From assembly GCA_026413225.1 (NCBI GenBank), contig CM048555.1, positions 82,095,785-82,159,784 on the forward strand: a DNA stretch of 64,000 nucleotides. The letters are read 5' to 3'. Under the pieces are notes generated by a model. That model searched no databases. It was not told the DNA's origin and was given only the letters and a program-made list of their open reading frames with translations. Every line of letters begins with the position of its first letter. Position 1 is the stretch's first letter. Below, in pieces: positions 50,601 through 60,600 of this stretch. The translations under genes and the position numbers were made by a program. Source of the stretch: Otis tarda (Eukaryota > Chordata > Aves > Otidiformes > Otididae).

Positions 50601-53600
50601 AAGAAAGATCAGGTTCAAGGACAACTGATGAGCATCAAAACAGCTAAGAAAGCTCAAACAGCACCACACAAGAAACCAGACAGACAGGAACCCATCTGGT
50701 TTGCAAGGGTTATCACTAACGCACGCGACGGTAACACTTACTTTGTACTTGATGCGACTTTTTTAGTACTTTGAGTCTTTTTCTTCAGTTTCACCTTGGT
50801 CTGAAATGAACAGAAAGAAATATTATTGCATAATTTGTACCTTATATACAAATGCATGTCATGTATGTATATGTAAACAGTATAATTAAGTGTATATATT
50901 TATAGGGGTTATCTTTCACCGGCTGGTAACTGATACTATCCACAAATATCAAACTTAACCAAGAAAAACAGAGAACTGGCATCGGGAAGTGTGCTTTCAC
51001 ATTTATTTGAGACTGCTGTTTATGAAAAGGCATTCTAAAAATATACTAAAAGCACTGAATCTGCTTTTCTGGACACAGGGGTTTTGGAGCACACCACCCA
51101 GCTCCACACGAAGCAGCGTGTTGTTCACCACCAGGCTCACCTGGCCAGGAGACGCTTTCGGTTTCTCCGCCACGCTTATCTTCACCCGTTTCCCGTTCAC
51201 CAGGACTGGCACAGTTTCGCTGTATTTCACAGCGGCTATCACTGCTTCTTTGTAGCTCATTTCCAAGAAGGCCTAAAATAAACAGCACCTTCAGTCTTTA
51301 TTTAGATTACAGACACCAGATACAATTCCCTGCAATTTTTTGTTAGAAAGTCTGCTCACAACAGAACTGCGTGTACTTCTCCGAGTTCACGGGGAGTTCG
51401 ATGCAAAAGTCTGATTCCAGTATTACACAAGAGACACCCTACTTCCTCTAACACTTAAGACTTCGGCAGCAAGCAGGACTGCATCTATAAAGTTAAGACT
51501 CCCAGCTATTGTATGGTCAGTCGAGGATCCAAATACGACTCTTTTTCATTGCTTGACAATTGCTTTTGCATTCCATTTACTCTCTACAGGAAGACTCACC
51601 TCATGTCTAGAGCGAAGCACAAGGAGATCATTAACTTTGCCAAACGGCTGAACAATTTTTTTAATATCTTTATCTGAAAAGCCATCATCTGGTAAATCAG
51701 ATATCTGAAGGACCGTGCCACAACTCAGCAATTCCTCTCTCAGCAGCTACAAATCGAAAACGAAACAAAAAAACTTTCAAAGTCCAGTAAGAGGAAGAGA
51801 AAAGAATCTGTAATAAAAATTACTTCAAAGTACACAGACTGCTTAGTTCACAGTGGTATTTGGAGTTCTTTGCTCTTTAATACAAAGACAGAGCCACAAT
51901 TCTGTTCTTCTACTACCCTGTCTCGGTGCTCAGTGCTCAGAAGACATGGCACAGGATGACCAGCTCTACGTAACTGCAGCTGTCCGGGCCGCAGGGGCAA
52001 GGACCTGCACAGTTCCAGCCCTCTCCTCCCCATACTACCCGTTAGCTTCCAACGGCACCAGGCAACGCTCTCTCTGCTCGTCATTCGGGGGCTAGGAACT
52101 ACAAGCACTGCATCTGCCGTAACTAAAACTATCTGGTTTTCAGGAGGCGTTTCTCAGAGATCCAGACAGTCGGTATGATGGACTGAGACACCACCACCTC
52201 CAAATCCTTCTTACGACAAGAGCAGTGGACTTCTCTGCCTCGTCTTTTTCGCTTGACAGGGCAAAATGAACACTTTCTGCCTGCTATCCTTCACTTTTAT
52301 TTGCTGAATAAGCTCCTCCAAACAGAGCTCATCACTCTCGCTCCATACAAACAAGAGCCCAGCAGAACAAGGACCCAAATTTCATGGACACTTCTTTCAG
52401 CTGTTGGAAAGCACAGAGAGTTTTGCTTCCCATCTGTTAAAATCCCTTGCTGTGCCAGTTACCACACTTAGGTGCAGCCAGCAAATCTTTGCATGAAGAC
52501 GGCAGTATCTATTGCACTGATCAGCAAACAGAACGGTTAATCTTTCACAAGCGAGCCCCCTGAAATGCAATACTATCCAAATTCTTAAAATTCCAGAGAA
52601 AAACATTCAGGAACTCACCCTATTATACGGAGCAGGACGAGGCCCACCGGTTCCTGTGGGTAAATCCTCCTCATCCTCTTCCGCTTCTTTGCTTTGGGGT
52701 AAATCCTCAGTTTCAGGGGACGAACCTGACCCGGGCAAAGAGGGCAGGTTTTTCTTCGAAGCCTTTGAGGAAACACTCGTTTTCAGTGGCCTCTTCGTAC
52801 TTCCAGACGTCTTCCCTAAGCCTCCATGAGAGGACAGTGATTTTCCCGATCCCGAAGACCCTTGCCCGGCTGCTTGAAGTGACTTATGTTTATTGAACTC
52901 TGCGACAAAGCCAGGTCCCAGGCTTTTCACTACTGCCTCCAGAGCTGCCTTTCTGTCTGCAAACGAAGGGAAAGCAAACCGGGGTTTGATTGTTTTGAAA
53001 AGACAACTCGCATACATTGCTGTTTGGTTTGCCGCAGGTGCAGTCTCACCACCCTCTCCTGATCCAACCTCAAGACTCGCTGAAGTCCGAGGGTCGTAAT
53101 CACGCTCCAGCAGAGACGGGCTACAAACAATAACAAACCCCTGTACTACTTTACTACTACTTGTACTACTTGTACTACTACTGTACACTGTGCTGCTTCA
53201 GCTGACAAGGCGACACCGGCAACGGGATCTACAAAAACCCCAACAGCTAGAGCAAAAGAATGATTCTTCTATTTTCTATGTCAGGGAATGTGAGAAAAGA
53301 AGTTTTGAAGGCTTTGATCTTCCCTTCACATACTGCTGCTCAGCAGTACCTACTATCTTCACGCCTTCTGCTAAATTCTGAATCCCTTCTGCGCTGCTCT
53401 TTGTCCTACAGACTGTTTTACATTATTCTTTAGCGATCTGATACAACATTAATTTCCTGTATGCTTCCTTTCTGTGGAAAATGTATATTTTGGGTATTAA
53501 TTGCTTCCTGCCCTCATTCTTCTACATTAAATTGTCCTGCACGTCACATTTCACCCTTCAGAAGATCTCTTTGGAACTGCCTGTTTTTCCACAACTTTTC

Positions 53601-56600
53601 ACCTAGACTTCTTCCCAGCAGAGCTCAGTACCTCTTCATCTTCTGAAAGCACCCAAACAACACAGCCGTGGTATACAGATTAAAGGCAAAAAATCAATCT
53701 TCTAAAACGTCTCTAGTTTTTTCTCTTCAGTATTTAGAAGAAACCAAAACTCCAAACAAACGGGTACTTAGCCAGAGACCGAGCTCCCAATGAACTACCC
53801 GGAACCGACCGAGCCCCAGAGAATTTCCTGGAACTGCAGCGGGAGGTGGTAAGGTGAACGGAGAGTCACAAACCGGTGCAAGGAACCTAACTCTTACAAA
53901 GGCTGGTCACTGAAAGCCCTTCCCGGGCCACGCTCTCACCTCAACAAAACTACCTCAGAACACTACGCCTTCCCTGCAGATTGCACCTCCACCCAAGGCA
54001 GGTTCTGAGCATCGATTTTCCTTCTCATCTACGGTGCCTTTGCAGAACTACCTTTGTGACGCTGAAGGAGGAAGAACCTTCAGTTGTTCCCAACTCCTGA
54101 CTATCCTTACTGGCTTAAAGACTGAGCCCGCTTGGAACAGACACTTGCTCAGCAGTTATTTGCCGGGATTAACCAAGCCCTGGCGCTAGGTAAGGAAGCC
54201 TTCAGACCTTTCAGAATGCCCATCTTCTTCTAAGCACACCTCTCACAAAGCAACAGCAAAACGAAAAGGAGTTCTTAGAAACATAATTTTGATATGAAAT
54301 ATCTACATGGCGCCTGGACGGATAAACCTCTTGAAGTCAACTCAGTTTTCCTGAAAATAGAGGAAGTTTCAGTTTTATGTATCTCCCCACCCTTTACCTT
54401 GAGATCGGGTTGACCTCCTTGACGACCAGTCATTACTGGAAGACCTCTGAGGTCGCGGACTACTTCTCAAGGGATTTCTCGATCGCTGCGGTGACCTTGA
54501 CCTGTGCCTGGGGCTAAGCCGTCGCATCTGCCGCGGGCTTCGGCTTCTTGGCCTTGTCGGCCTGAAGCGGCCGGGGCTCCTGGATCTCGATCGTGATCGG
54601 CGAAGAACATAGCTGGAGCCCGTGGCCCTCGAACGTCTAGGACTGGGACTAGCAGAGTTGGAACGACGCTTCGGGGTCTGGTTTTCTTTTCTGTCACCAG
54701 CATTTCTAACAGAACAAAGGCAGATCATGAGTTCTGACAAGGCAGAAAAGAACCATTCACCCCAGCCTGCTGAAACAGGCTTTCTGCAGAAAAGAACCAA
54801 AACTGACACCGTTTAGAGTCTAACTTGTAACAAACATACCTTACTCACTAGTAACGTGTTTGCTACAGGAATTTAGAATAGGTAGACAGAACTGAAAAGA
54901 AGCAAGCAGGAGAGAAAAACCTGCGTGGAACAAGAGAAAGCTGAAAGGAAACTGAAGTTACAAGCTGCAGTGCTCTGAAAAAATAACAGGAAGAGGAGAA
55001 GGATACATGAAAGAGTAATGAATTAAGATACTTTCCTTGCTTCCTCCAAATTTAGTTTGGAAGTAAGTAACATTGAGGCTTTACGTCTAAATGATTGTCT
55101 GAGACTGAACGACATAAATCTACGTCCCTGCACACTCACACTACCCAGAGGTGTCAAACTGAAAGAACACGGGAGGAAGTAACAGCGAGGAGATCCAGGA
55201 GAGAACCAGTCCCTCCTAGAGACACGGAAAGCACTCAGGCTTCGGAAACCTGACAGGACAGACCACGGGGGTGAAAGGGAAACCCTTGGAAACGCACTCA
55301 TCTGTGCTTAAACATGCAGGGAATTTTGGAGGAGCTCGTCAGGCAGCAGGCCAGCCTGCTACAGCTGAACACTTGTCCAGATTTTTAGCCCATACCGAAC
55401 TATTTGACACCAAAGATATGCTGCACCAGCGCTCCCAACCGCGTAGGGCACACACAGCGCCTTCGAGGCCTGGAACCGGAGGCCGCTGCCGCAGCCTATC
55501 CTACAGCTCCCCGACCAGTAATGACAGCAGCAAAACGAACAGCACCACAGGGAAACAACTGGACAACTCAAACACACAGGTCTCTCAACACAACACGGAC
55601 GAGAAGCTCACATGTCAACTGCGAAGCGGCTACGTTTGTTAATCTAGAGCATCAGCCCCTAACGAGTCACCGCGTCGAGCCCCGCTATTGCCGTTTAAGA
55701 CTCGGAATAGACGAGGTTCCTCTGAGATGAAACAGGCTGAGGAGAGAGGGCTGATAACTGGCGGAGAGGAGCAGGGGATGAGAAGTCACTGGGACAGCCG
55801 CTGCCCAACCCTTTTGGCCAGCAGCTAGACGAGGTCAGCCGAACAGCCCTCAGGTCTCCTAACCGAGGTCCCAACCACCCCACCGCAACGTCTCCCAGCG
55901 CGACTTCATCAGCAAGTTTCAAACGCCACTACAAATCCATGTAAATCCCATTACTCCTGCACTGAATAGAAACGTCTGTGTGCATTAACAAACCACACAA
56001 TTTCTAAGAAGCGCACACTGAAGCGACTGACACCGCCCACGGCCCTTGCCCCGAGCCCAGCAGCTCCGACATCGCGACCGCCCGGAGCCCACAGCTGCGC
56101 TCCAACTCTCCCCGCCGGAGCCGGGCTGTCCCCGGGAAGGAGTGAAGAGAGCACCACCCCACGACACAACTCCTGCCCCACCTGCGAGCACAGAAGCTCC
56201 CTCGCTCACAGAACGCGCTACGGAACACTGCTCCAGCGCGTTAAGGCCCCCAGCCACGAGCAGGCTCCCCGGCCTGGGCTCTGTCACACCCGCGGCACCG
56301 GGCTGCCACTTCATTTTGAGGTTTTACAACATCATTATTCCCCTCATGAAAGTTTCTAGAGTTTATTCGTTGTACTTCCCTCTTTAAAGCGTTACTTCTC
56401 CTTGTTGATTACCACAGAGAGACCTCAGATGCACTCTGCCAATCAACCTGACCTACATATGCAGCTTTTTAACTTTTATTTTTTAACTGAATAGCCAGCG
56501 TCCCAGGAAGCATGTCAAACCAATTAACAGAAAGTCACAAGAAAACTAGCAAAAATTAAGGTCCTATCACTCTTATTTGTATGCAAGTATGTCGAATCAG

Positions 56601-57624
56601 TAAAACAACCCAACTCTGCAGAGACTCTGAGATTCAAGTCAAATTAGTTCATAGGGTGTGTTTTTCTAAAAAATAACGGTAAACAGCCTAATTTTTAAGG
56701 CCAGAAGAGGCATGAGTTCACGAATTCCAGTGTTTTTTCAAGCTGTGGTCACACAGCTCCCCAGGGGATCTATGGACTGAGCCGTCTGTGAGGTAAGAGC
56801 TAACGCTAGCACGCCTATCGTCCATCAGGTTCGAAGCTGGAAACGAGTGGCTTAACTGGAAAGCAGGCTGAATCTGGAAGTCAAAGTCACTCACACAGCT
56901 CAACCAGCGAGGTAACCCCGGCCACAGCCCCGCTCCGTTCCTACTGCCTCGCGCCCCGTAACGTACGGCCAACCGCAGCACGGTTAGAAGGCTCACGGGG
57001 AAGGCTGCCCACCGGTCTTTTCTACAGACTCCGCTCTCATCCTCGTGGAAGAGTTCAGACACTATGCCACTTGTATCAGCAAACAACCTCAGGACAAAAA
57101 CCACAGAAGCACCTCACACGATTTCGTAATGAAAATAGGACAGCCCTCACAGAGCTTGCCAGTGAGCAAAACAGGAAAATCAATGGGATTAATTACCCCA
57201 CGTTCATAAGAGCAATAATTTAAAAACAACCTGTAATCACAAAGCAGTTACCTCTTTGAGGAGTAAGACTCGGGGTTCCAGTCGGGGTATCTGTTAAACG
57301 TTAAAAACACAACGGTCAGTGAAAAAGCGAGATTTGCCGCCTGGGCACAGCTTTCCCTTCCATGCAGCAGCTTGCCCAAACGCTCCCGCTCAGGACTCCA
57401 GCAGCACCAAGGGCCAGCTCATCTTCCACCCTCACGGTCTAAGGCCAGCTCAGAGCAGCGCCAGCCCTCGTGAAGGGAATCTGGCAGTACGTTCTGCCAG
57501 GCTCTGCGCATGCACAGGAACGCTTCCACACCACGGGAACTTTTTTAAAAGGGATTTCTTACTGTTGGCGTAACTGGCGGCAGCTCTCGATGTGAGAAGG
57601 AGTGTTCTGATGCAGAATCCAGTC
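29661..57624 (-). CDS. ZNF638: Zinc finger protein 638 (NP220), all but the 5' coding exon(s)
   Basis: ZNF638 is a nuclear matrin-type zinc-finger and RRM protein that binds cytidine-rich DNA, acts with C/EBP factors and recruits the HUSH complex to silence unintegrated retroviral DNA. Twenty-four exons with consistent phases join to 1,633 codons and a TGA stop at 29661-29663. In order: the His half of the first matrin-type finger ([16 protein letters not shown]), an RS domain, three RRM-like modules, a low-complexity Glu/Ala/Lys region, eight VTVDE-type repeats, and the C-terminal matrin-type finger (C-x2-C then H-x5-H) ending EERSSR. Human ZNF638 is 1,978 residues; its N-terminal 480 or so, with the Cys pair of the first finger, belongs upstream of 64000. 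Identification is by recalled similarity to the human protein. Introns not listed separately show nothing notable. Confidence 0.97.
30155..30273 (-). CDS. ZNF638: ZNF638 window exon 23 (C-terminal matrin-type finger)
   Basis: 119 nt, phase 1 in and phase 0 out. It encodes [19 protein letters not shown], then [14 protein letters not shown]. Cys pair and His pair of the matrin-type C2H2 finger are intact. Confidence 0.96.
30622..30714 (-). CDS. ZNF638: ZNF638 window exon 22
   Basis: 93 nt, phase 1 on both sides. It encodes [17 protein letters not shown] (human KDSEPERKRKKTEDSSS), a likely basic nuclear-localisation segment. I chose the acceptor that starts the exon with CA because it fits the preceding phase. 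Confidence 0.9.
31970..32966 (-). CDS. ZNF638: ZNF638 window exon 21 (VTVDE acidic repeats)
   Basis: 997 nt, phase 0 in and phase 1 out. It starts [18 protein letters not shown] as in human. It holds eight copies of the hallmark motif: FVTVDEV, FVTLDEI, LVVVDEV, LVTLDEI, LVTVDEI, LVTVDEI, LVTLDEV and FVTVDEV, embedded in strongly acidic sequence. Near its end are three 11-residue tandem units built on AGPEE that I do not recall in the human protein. The mirror-image Ser-rich frame on the plus strand is a shadow. Confidence 0.96.
32038..32136 (-). repeat. ZNF638: 33-bp coding tandem repeat, three units
   Basis: Units 32038-32070, 32071-32103 and 32104-32136 each begin GGTCCTGC on the plus strand and encode about 11 residues around I(V/A)A(V/I)AGPEEE. 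The array stays in frame and adds acidic residues after the last VTVDE motif. Confidence 0.93.
32967..35394 (-). other. ZNF638: ZNF638 intron, 2.4 kb
   Basis: Between window exons 20 and 21. Moderate GC, no recognisable repeat, exon or RNA gene seen. Confidence 0.7.
35395..35460 (-). CDS. ZNF638: ZNF638 window exon 20
   Basis: 66 nt, 22 codons, phase 0. It encodes [20 protein letters not shown], matching human TLAEQNTKNPKSTTGRSSK in position and composition. It could be skipped in frame. Confidence 0.9.
36073..37492 (-). CDS. ZNF638: ZNF638 window exon 19 (long low-complexity exon)
   Basis: 1,420 nt, phase 2 in and phase 0 out. It starts [13 protein letters not shown] (human PGLKNSPIDES) and ends [11 protein letters not shown] (human SIMKRDDSNNK). 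Between them lie 450 residues rich in Ala, Glu, Lys, Pro and Ser, apparently disordered, conserved only in composition. The Ala/Pro bias is stronger than I recall for human and fits higher GC. Confidence 0.93.
37493..40994 (-). other. ZNF638: ZNF638 intron, 3.5 kb
   Basis: Between window exons 18 and 19. Mixed composition, AT-rich at 40050-40500. Nothing coding was recognised on either strand. Confidence 0.7.
40995..41044 (-). CDS. ZNF638: ZNF638 window exon 18 (50 nt)
   Basis: 50 nt, phase 0 in and phase 2 out. It encodes [16 protein letters not shown], and its split codon joins to the SGLKKYPE start of the next exon. Confidence 0.87.
41045..42808 (-). other. ZNF638: ZNF638 intron, 1.8 kb
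   Basis: Between window exons 17 and 18. Unique AT-leaning sequence, nothing recognised. Confidence 0.65.
42809..42934 (-). CDS. ZNF638: ZNF638 window exon 17 (third RRM end)
   Basis: 126 nt, phase 0. It encodes [20 protein letters not shown], then [15 protein letters not shown], nearly the human sequence. Confidence 0.96.
42935..44460 (-). other. ZNF638: ZNF638 intron, 1.5 kb
   Basis: Between window exons 16 and 17. It contains A-rich tracts at 43811-43841; otherwise nothing recognised. Confidence 0.65.
44461..44601 (-). CDS. ZNF638: ZNF638 window exon 16 (third RRM)
   Basis: 141 nt, phase 0. It encodes [20 protein letters not shown] and [18 protein letters not shown]. Confidence 0.95.
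44602..46096 (-). other. ZNF638: ZNF638 intron, 1.5 kb
   Basis: Between window exons 15 and 16. No repeat or coding signal recognised. Confidence 0.65.
46097..46138 (-). CDS. ZNF638: ZNF638 window exon 15 (42 nt)
   Basis: 42 nt, phase 0, encoding [15 protein letters not shown] run of 15 T forms the pyrimidine tract of its acceptor. It matches human EAIFITLVKENDPE. Confidence 0.93.
46466..46594 (-). CDS. ZNF638: ZNF638 window exon 14 (second RRM end)
   Basis: 129 nt, phase 0. It encodes [20 protein letters not shown], then [10 protein letters not shown], closely matching human. Confidence 0.96.
46745..46876 (-). CDS. ZNF638: ZNF638 window exon 13 (second RRM)
   Basis: 132 nt, phase 0. It encodes [17 protein letters not shown] and [16 protein letters not shown]. 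The donor GTGTGC departs from the usual GTAAGT, but the human exon ends at the same residues. Confidence 0.94.
47559..47644 (-). CDS. ZNF638: ZNF638 window exon 12
   Basis: 86 nt, phase 1 in and phase 0 out. It encodes [18 protein letters not shown], then PEPVDA, leading into the second RRM. Its acceptor lies just after a 25-nt T run. Confidence 0.87.
47657..47681. repeat. ZNF638: Poly(A) run, 25 nt, forming the exon 12 pyrimidine tract
   Basis: 25 uninterrupted A on plus, so 25 T on the ZNF638 strand, ending about 12 nt from the acceptor of window exon 12. Its length is likely to vary between individuals. Confidence 0.95.
48675..48743 (-). CDS. ZNF638: ZNF638 window exon 11
   Basis: 69 nt, phase 1 on both sides, donor GTAAAC. 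It encodes [20 protein letters not shown]. Because entry and exit phases are equal, this exon could be skipped in frame. Confidence 0.83.
48842..49009 (-). CDS. ZNF638: ZNF638 window exon 10 (acidic linker)
   Basis: 168 nt, phase 1 on both sides. It encodes [20 protein letters not shown] and a Glu/Val/Ala-rich tail ending APAPGL. Confidence 0.85.
49390..49461 (-). CDS. ZNF638: ZNF638 window exon 9 (linker)
   Basis: 72 nt, acceptor TAG, donor GTAAGA. It encodes [18 protein letters not shown] and then TSSAA. Confidence 0.83.
50523..50566 (-). CDS. ZNF638: ZNF638 window exon 8 (linker)
   Basis: 44 nt, phase 2 in and phase 1 out. It encodes [14 protein letters not shown]. It is accepted because both phases fit its neighbours; the sequence itself is low in complexity. 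Confidence 0.8.
50742..50800 (-). CDS. ZNF638: ZNF638 window exon 7 (Lys-rich linker)
   Basis: 59 nt, phase 2 out. It encodes [19 protein letters not shown]. Human has a similarly Lys/Ser-rich stretch after the first RRM. Confidence 0.85.
51141..51272 (-). CDS. ZNF638: ZNF638 window exon 6 (first RRM end)
   Basis: 132 nt, phase 0. It encodes [17 protein letters not shown], then [17 protein letters not shown], completing the first RRM. Confidence 0.95.
51600..51746 (-). CDS. ZNF638: ZNF638 window exon 5 (first RRM)
   Basis: 147 nt, phase 0. It encodes [20 protein letters not shown] and [16 protein letters not shown], with RNP2- and RNP1-like strands of a matrin-3-type RRM. Confidence 0.95.
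52619..52956 (-). CDS. ZNF638: ZNF638 window exon 4
   Basis: 338 nt. The acceptor at 52957 has a long pyrimidine tract and its phase matches the RS exon, giving [13 protein letters not shown] like human RSS-DRKKALEDVV. A Ser/Lys-rich linker follows, ending APYNR. The frame stays open above 52956 but that part is intronic. Confidence 0.9.
52957..54397 (-). other. ZNF638: ZNF638 intron, 1.4 kb, with TAC-rich microsatellite
   Basis: Between window exons 3 and 4. A short imperfect (TAC)n tract is at 53141-53187. The exon 4 frame stays open 230 nt into this intron, but similarity to human and splice phase place the boundary at 52956. Confidence 0.8.
54398..54705 (-). CDS. ZNF638: ZNF638 window exon 3 (RS domain)
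   Basis: 308 nt, phase 1 out at a strong GTAAAG donor. It encodes [15 protein letters not shown], then dense RS and SP dipeptides ([13 protein letters not shown]), ending RRSTRSQ. RS domains direct nuclear-speckle localisation. Confidence 0.94.
54706..57251 (-). other. ZNF638: ZNF638 intron, 2.5 kb
   Basis: Between window exons 2 and 3. A GC-rich patch at 56000-56310 stands out from AT-rich surroundings; no coding exon was identified. Confidence 0.65.
57252..57290 (-). CDS. ZNF638: ZNF638 window exon 2
   Basis: 39 nt, donor GTAACT. It encodes [12 protein letters not shown], following the finger as in human (QQYPDWNPE). Confidence 0.94.
57563..57624 (-). CDS. ZNF638: ZNF638 window exon 1 (first zinc finger, His half)
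   Basis: 62 nt, acceptor TAG, phase 2 out. It encodes [20 protein letters not shown]. The paired Cys residues of this matrin-type finger must come from the preceding exon, so the finger is split by an intron. Confidence 0.95.
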
Positions 57625-60600
57625 CTAAGTGGAGAAAAGACATCAGAGAAGTCTGATCAGCATGTAAAACGTGAGCCTTCGACCGCAATTCAGAAACTGA
57701 GTTCCAGGCTGTCGCATTTTAGCTCCCGTCAAATCTTACCCAACGAGTGATCTCATGTCAAGGTCAAATTTCTCACTTAAAATTCTCACTCTTTATGCAA
57801 AAGATGGAAATACTTCATGATTACCAAAGGCTCTTAAAGAGCACAACGGAATCTGAGTGGAAGTTGAACAAAACGCATCGCACGAAATGAATCTGTTACT
57901 TCCAGCAACACACCGGGTTGCTGTCAGCACACGTCTAACGGAAAAGGTTGACCCAACGGCCGGCTACATTAAAAAGAAGAAAGCGATTAGCGGCCTTCGC
58001 AGACTGTCAGACCGATGAACACACACACGGCAAATGAAGCCGGAGAACCCGACACGACGTGGCATCTTTAAGTCAAACGCGATTTCTGCAGAGCCATGCC
58101 TTAAGCTGAGCAACATTCGCTCCCAGTAACTAAAGGTCAGTCCAAAAGCCTGGCTAATTTTTTCACACATACATCTTGATCTTTTTCATATTAAAAAAAA
58201 ACCTTACCAAAAGCTTTACTGGGAACAACCATGAGATAAGTCCAGAAGTACAATGCAAGCCCTCAGTCTCGAGAACGGCCTAAGCGCAGGTTTAACTGTA
58301 ACCACAGAACCAGCCCCGCTGCGGGGAACCGAGCCTGAAGACGTCACTCCAGCAGTGTTACCAGGGAGCTGAACGGCCCTGCTAGTGAAAGCTACCGCTG
58401 CGGTCGGTTTGACACCGAGCTACTGCATGCTCTGAAGCTGTAAGGTGCCATATCTTATCAACAACAATCATTAAGCATCATTAAAAACCAACTTCTAGCT
58501 GCTTTAGTATTTTAAAGTAGGTGATAAGGTTGAATAACGCACCTGACAGAGAAGGCTTTATAAAATAACTGGGGTTGTGCAATTACGCAGGAGTTTTTCT
58601 AAGTGCACACCGGTTTACAACAAAAAACCTCATCAAACGTGCAGCTGGCAGTATCAAACCAGCCTCCGTACTGACAAAAACGCCAAACACACCAGTTCAG
58701 AGAAAAGTCCACGACGGCTTACCCAAAGCCTACGAGGCGGAAAAATCCCGTGACCAGGCCGCAGCTTTGTGCGTTTCGGGAGCGCAGAGAACGCGGGGAA
58801 AACTGCTGTGCCTCGCACTTAACTCTGCCAGGCTGTCACCACCAAACGGCCTCAGGAGAGCTGCCCACGCTGCTCACAGCCCACGCAAAAACCACGGCTT
58901 TAGAGAAATTAAAACACGTTTTAAGCACAAGACTTACAATTTCCTGAAGAAACAGACAGGCTGGTTAACCACTCTGAGAGAGGCATTAGAAGATTTTACT
59001 GACTGTGTTCATAAAAACACTCCAACTGCTCAAAAAAAGTCAGACAAAGGTTTCAGGGAAGACCCTCTGCATTCTCCCACTAGCTGAGCCAAAGCATCCT
59101 ACGGGCTGGAGAGCAGAGGGGCAGCACAGCCTGCAGCCGTGGAACCGCAGCGAACACGCGGGATGCGCGCAAGGGCAGGCAATTCACCGCTACGCACCTT
59201 TTTCATCCTAATAACACGCCATCACCAAGCGAGCCCGTTCCCAACAACGCTATTTTTCTGAGTCTCCAAGTCAGCTAGGAAAAAGTACAACTGCTGCTTG
59301 AGGGCAAAAACAAACCAGCGTGTGGCAACAAAAGGAAACTGGGCTCCGTGTATCCCACTCCCGCGGTCCCAAAGGAAGAGCGCACGCGGCGCCCGCGAGG
59401 GCCGAGCCGGGCCGTTTTGCTTCCAAGCGCCTTCAGGCACCAGCCCACGGAGCGCTATCGGGGCTGGCGGGCCCACAAAGAGATATTCTGCTCCTGACAA
59501 ACACAGCATTCTTCTCGTCTGCCAGGCTTCGCTGCGCCAGTGCCCTCTTGCGTGTCACAGAACTACAGGGTCTCAATTTATGCAGATTCCTCCTCTTCGA
59601 TTAATTCCTCGCCCTTCTCAGCCTTCAGAAATATTCCGCTCTCTCTGGCAAGTCTGTCCCCACTAAACGGATCTTTCCCCGCAAAGGACAGGATCCCTTC
59701 CCAGCACCAGCACTCCATCACGTCCCGGAACCAGTAAGAGCTCCACAAGCCCCCCGGGACGAGCGTCACCTAACCCTGCGCCCCCTGCAAACCTCCTCTT
59801 ACGTGGGGTCACCACCAGAAAGGGCCCGAAGCCGAAGCTGGCAGATGACAGCCTCTCCAGTCTCCGAACTCGCATCTTCTGCCAGTAGCAGACAGTAACA
59901 CAGAGGGACAGAACCTGCCCTTGCTTGTGCTGGTTTCACAGCAAGGAACTACGTAAAAAAATCGAGGAGCGAAACAGAGCAGACGCACGGTGTGCCCCAC
60001 AGTGTGTACTTCAGCAAAGGAACAGTAAGTGTGCTTCTCTCTGAGGACACCTGACTCCACACGAAATAAAGCCCAAGAAGACACCACCCTCACTTCAAAC
60101 CCATTTCAGCTAGGAAACAAAAATCGTAACACACGGGAAGTATGATCCCTCACGCTGTCAGTACTGCAAATCTGCTTTGTTCCAGCAGTGACGAGTGTCT
60201 GAGGACAGAGAAACCACACTTGATTATTCCAAGACATCTACCATTTCAAGACAAAAACGAAGTTGCTCTGTGAAATATTTATAAAATGTTTCAGTGTGTT
60301 GGGAGTTTTGTAAATATATTTGAAAGACAACACTGGTGAGATTCCATCTAACCAAGGCAGAATCGGGCACTCTCAGGAGGACGCAAACGCACCGATTTCT
60401 GACAATACCTTCCAGATCAATTCATCTTCCAAACTACCTTTTCAAAATTCAAGAAGCCCACCTTCCTTACATACAGAGTGTTGTGCAGCGCCATCTCCGA
60501 CAAACCTACAGCAACCTTCCTAACACGACACAAAGATCTCGCACGCTGCCGGTACCGCTCCAACACCAGCTAGCCTTCCGGCCCGCGGTAACCACCGTTT

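Noticed and set aside
52957..53188. Upstream extension of the ZNF638 window exon 4 reading frame, including a candidate acceptor at 53121
   Set aside because: Starting there would need a phase 2 donor, but the RS exon ends in phase 1. The acceptor at 52957 has a strong pyrimidine tract and gives [12 protein letters not shown], matching human.
54390..54397. Alternative donor (GTGGGG) a few bases past the RS exon donor
   Set aside because: The GTAAAG donor at 54397-54396 is stronger and gives the correct phase to the next exon.
56000..56310. GC-rich patch in a ZNF638 intron as a possible alternative promoter or exon
   Set aside because: Locally CpG-rich, but I see no exon with phase-compatible splice sites and no recognised peptide.
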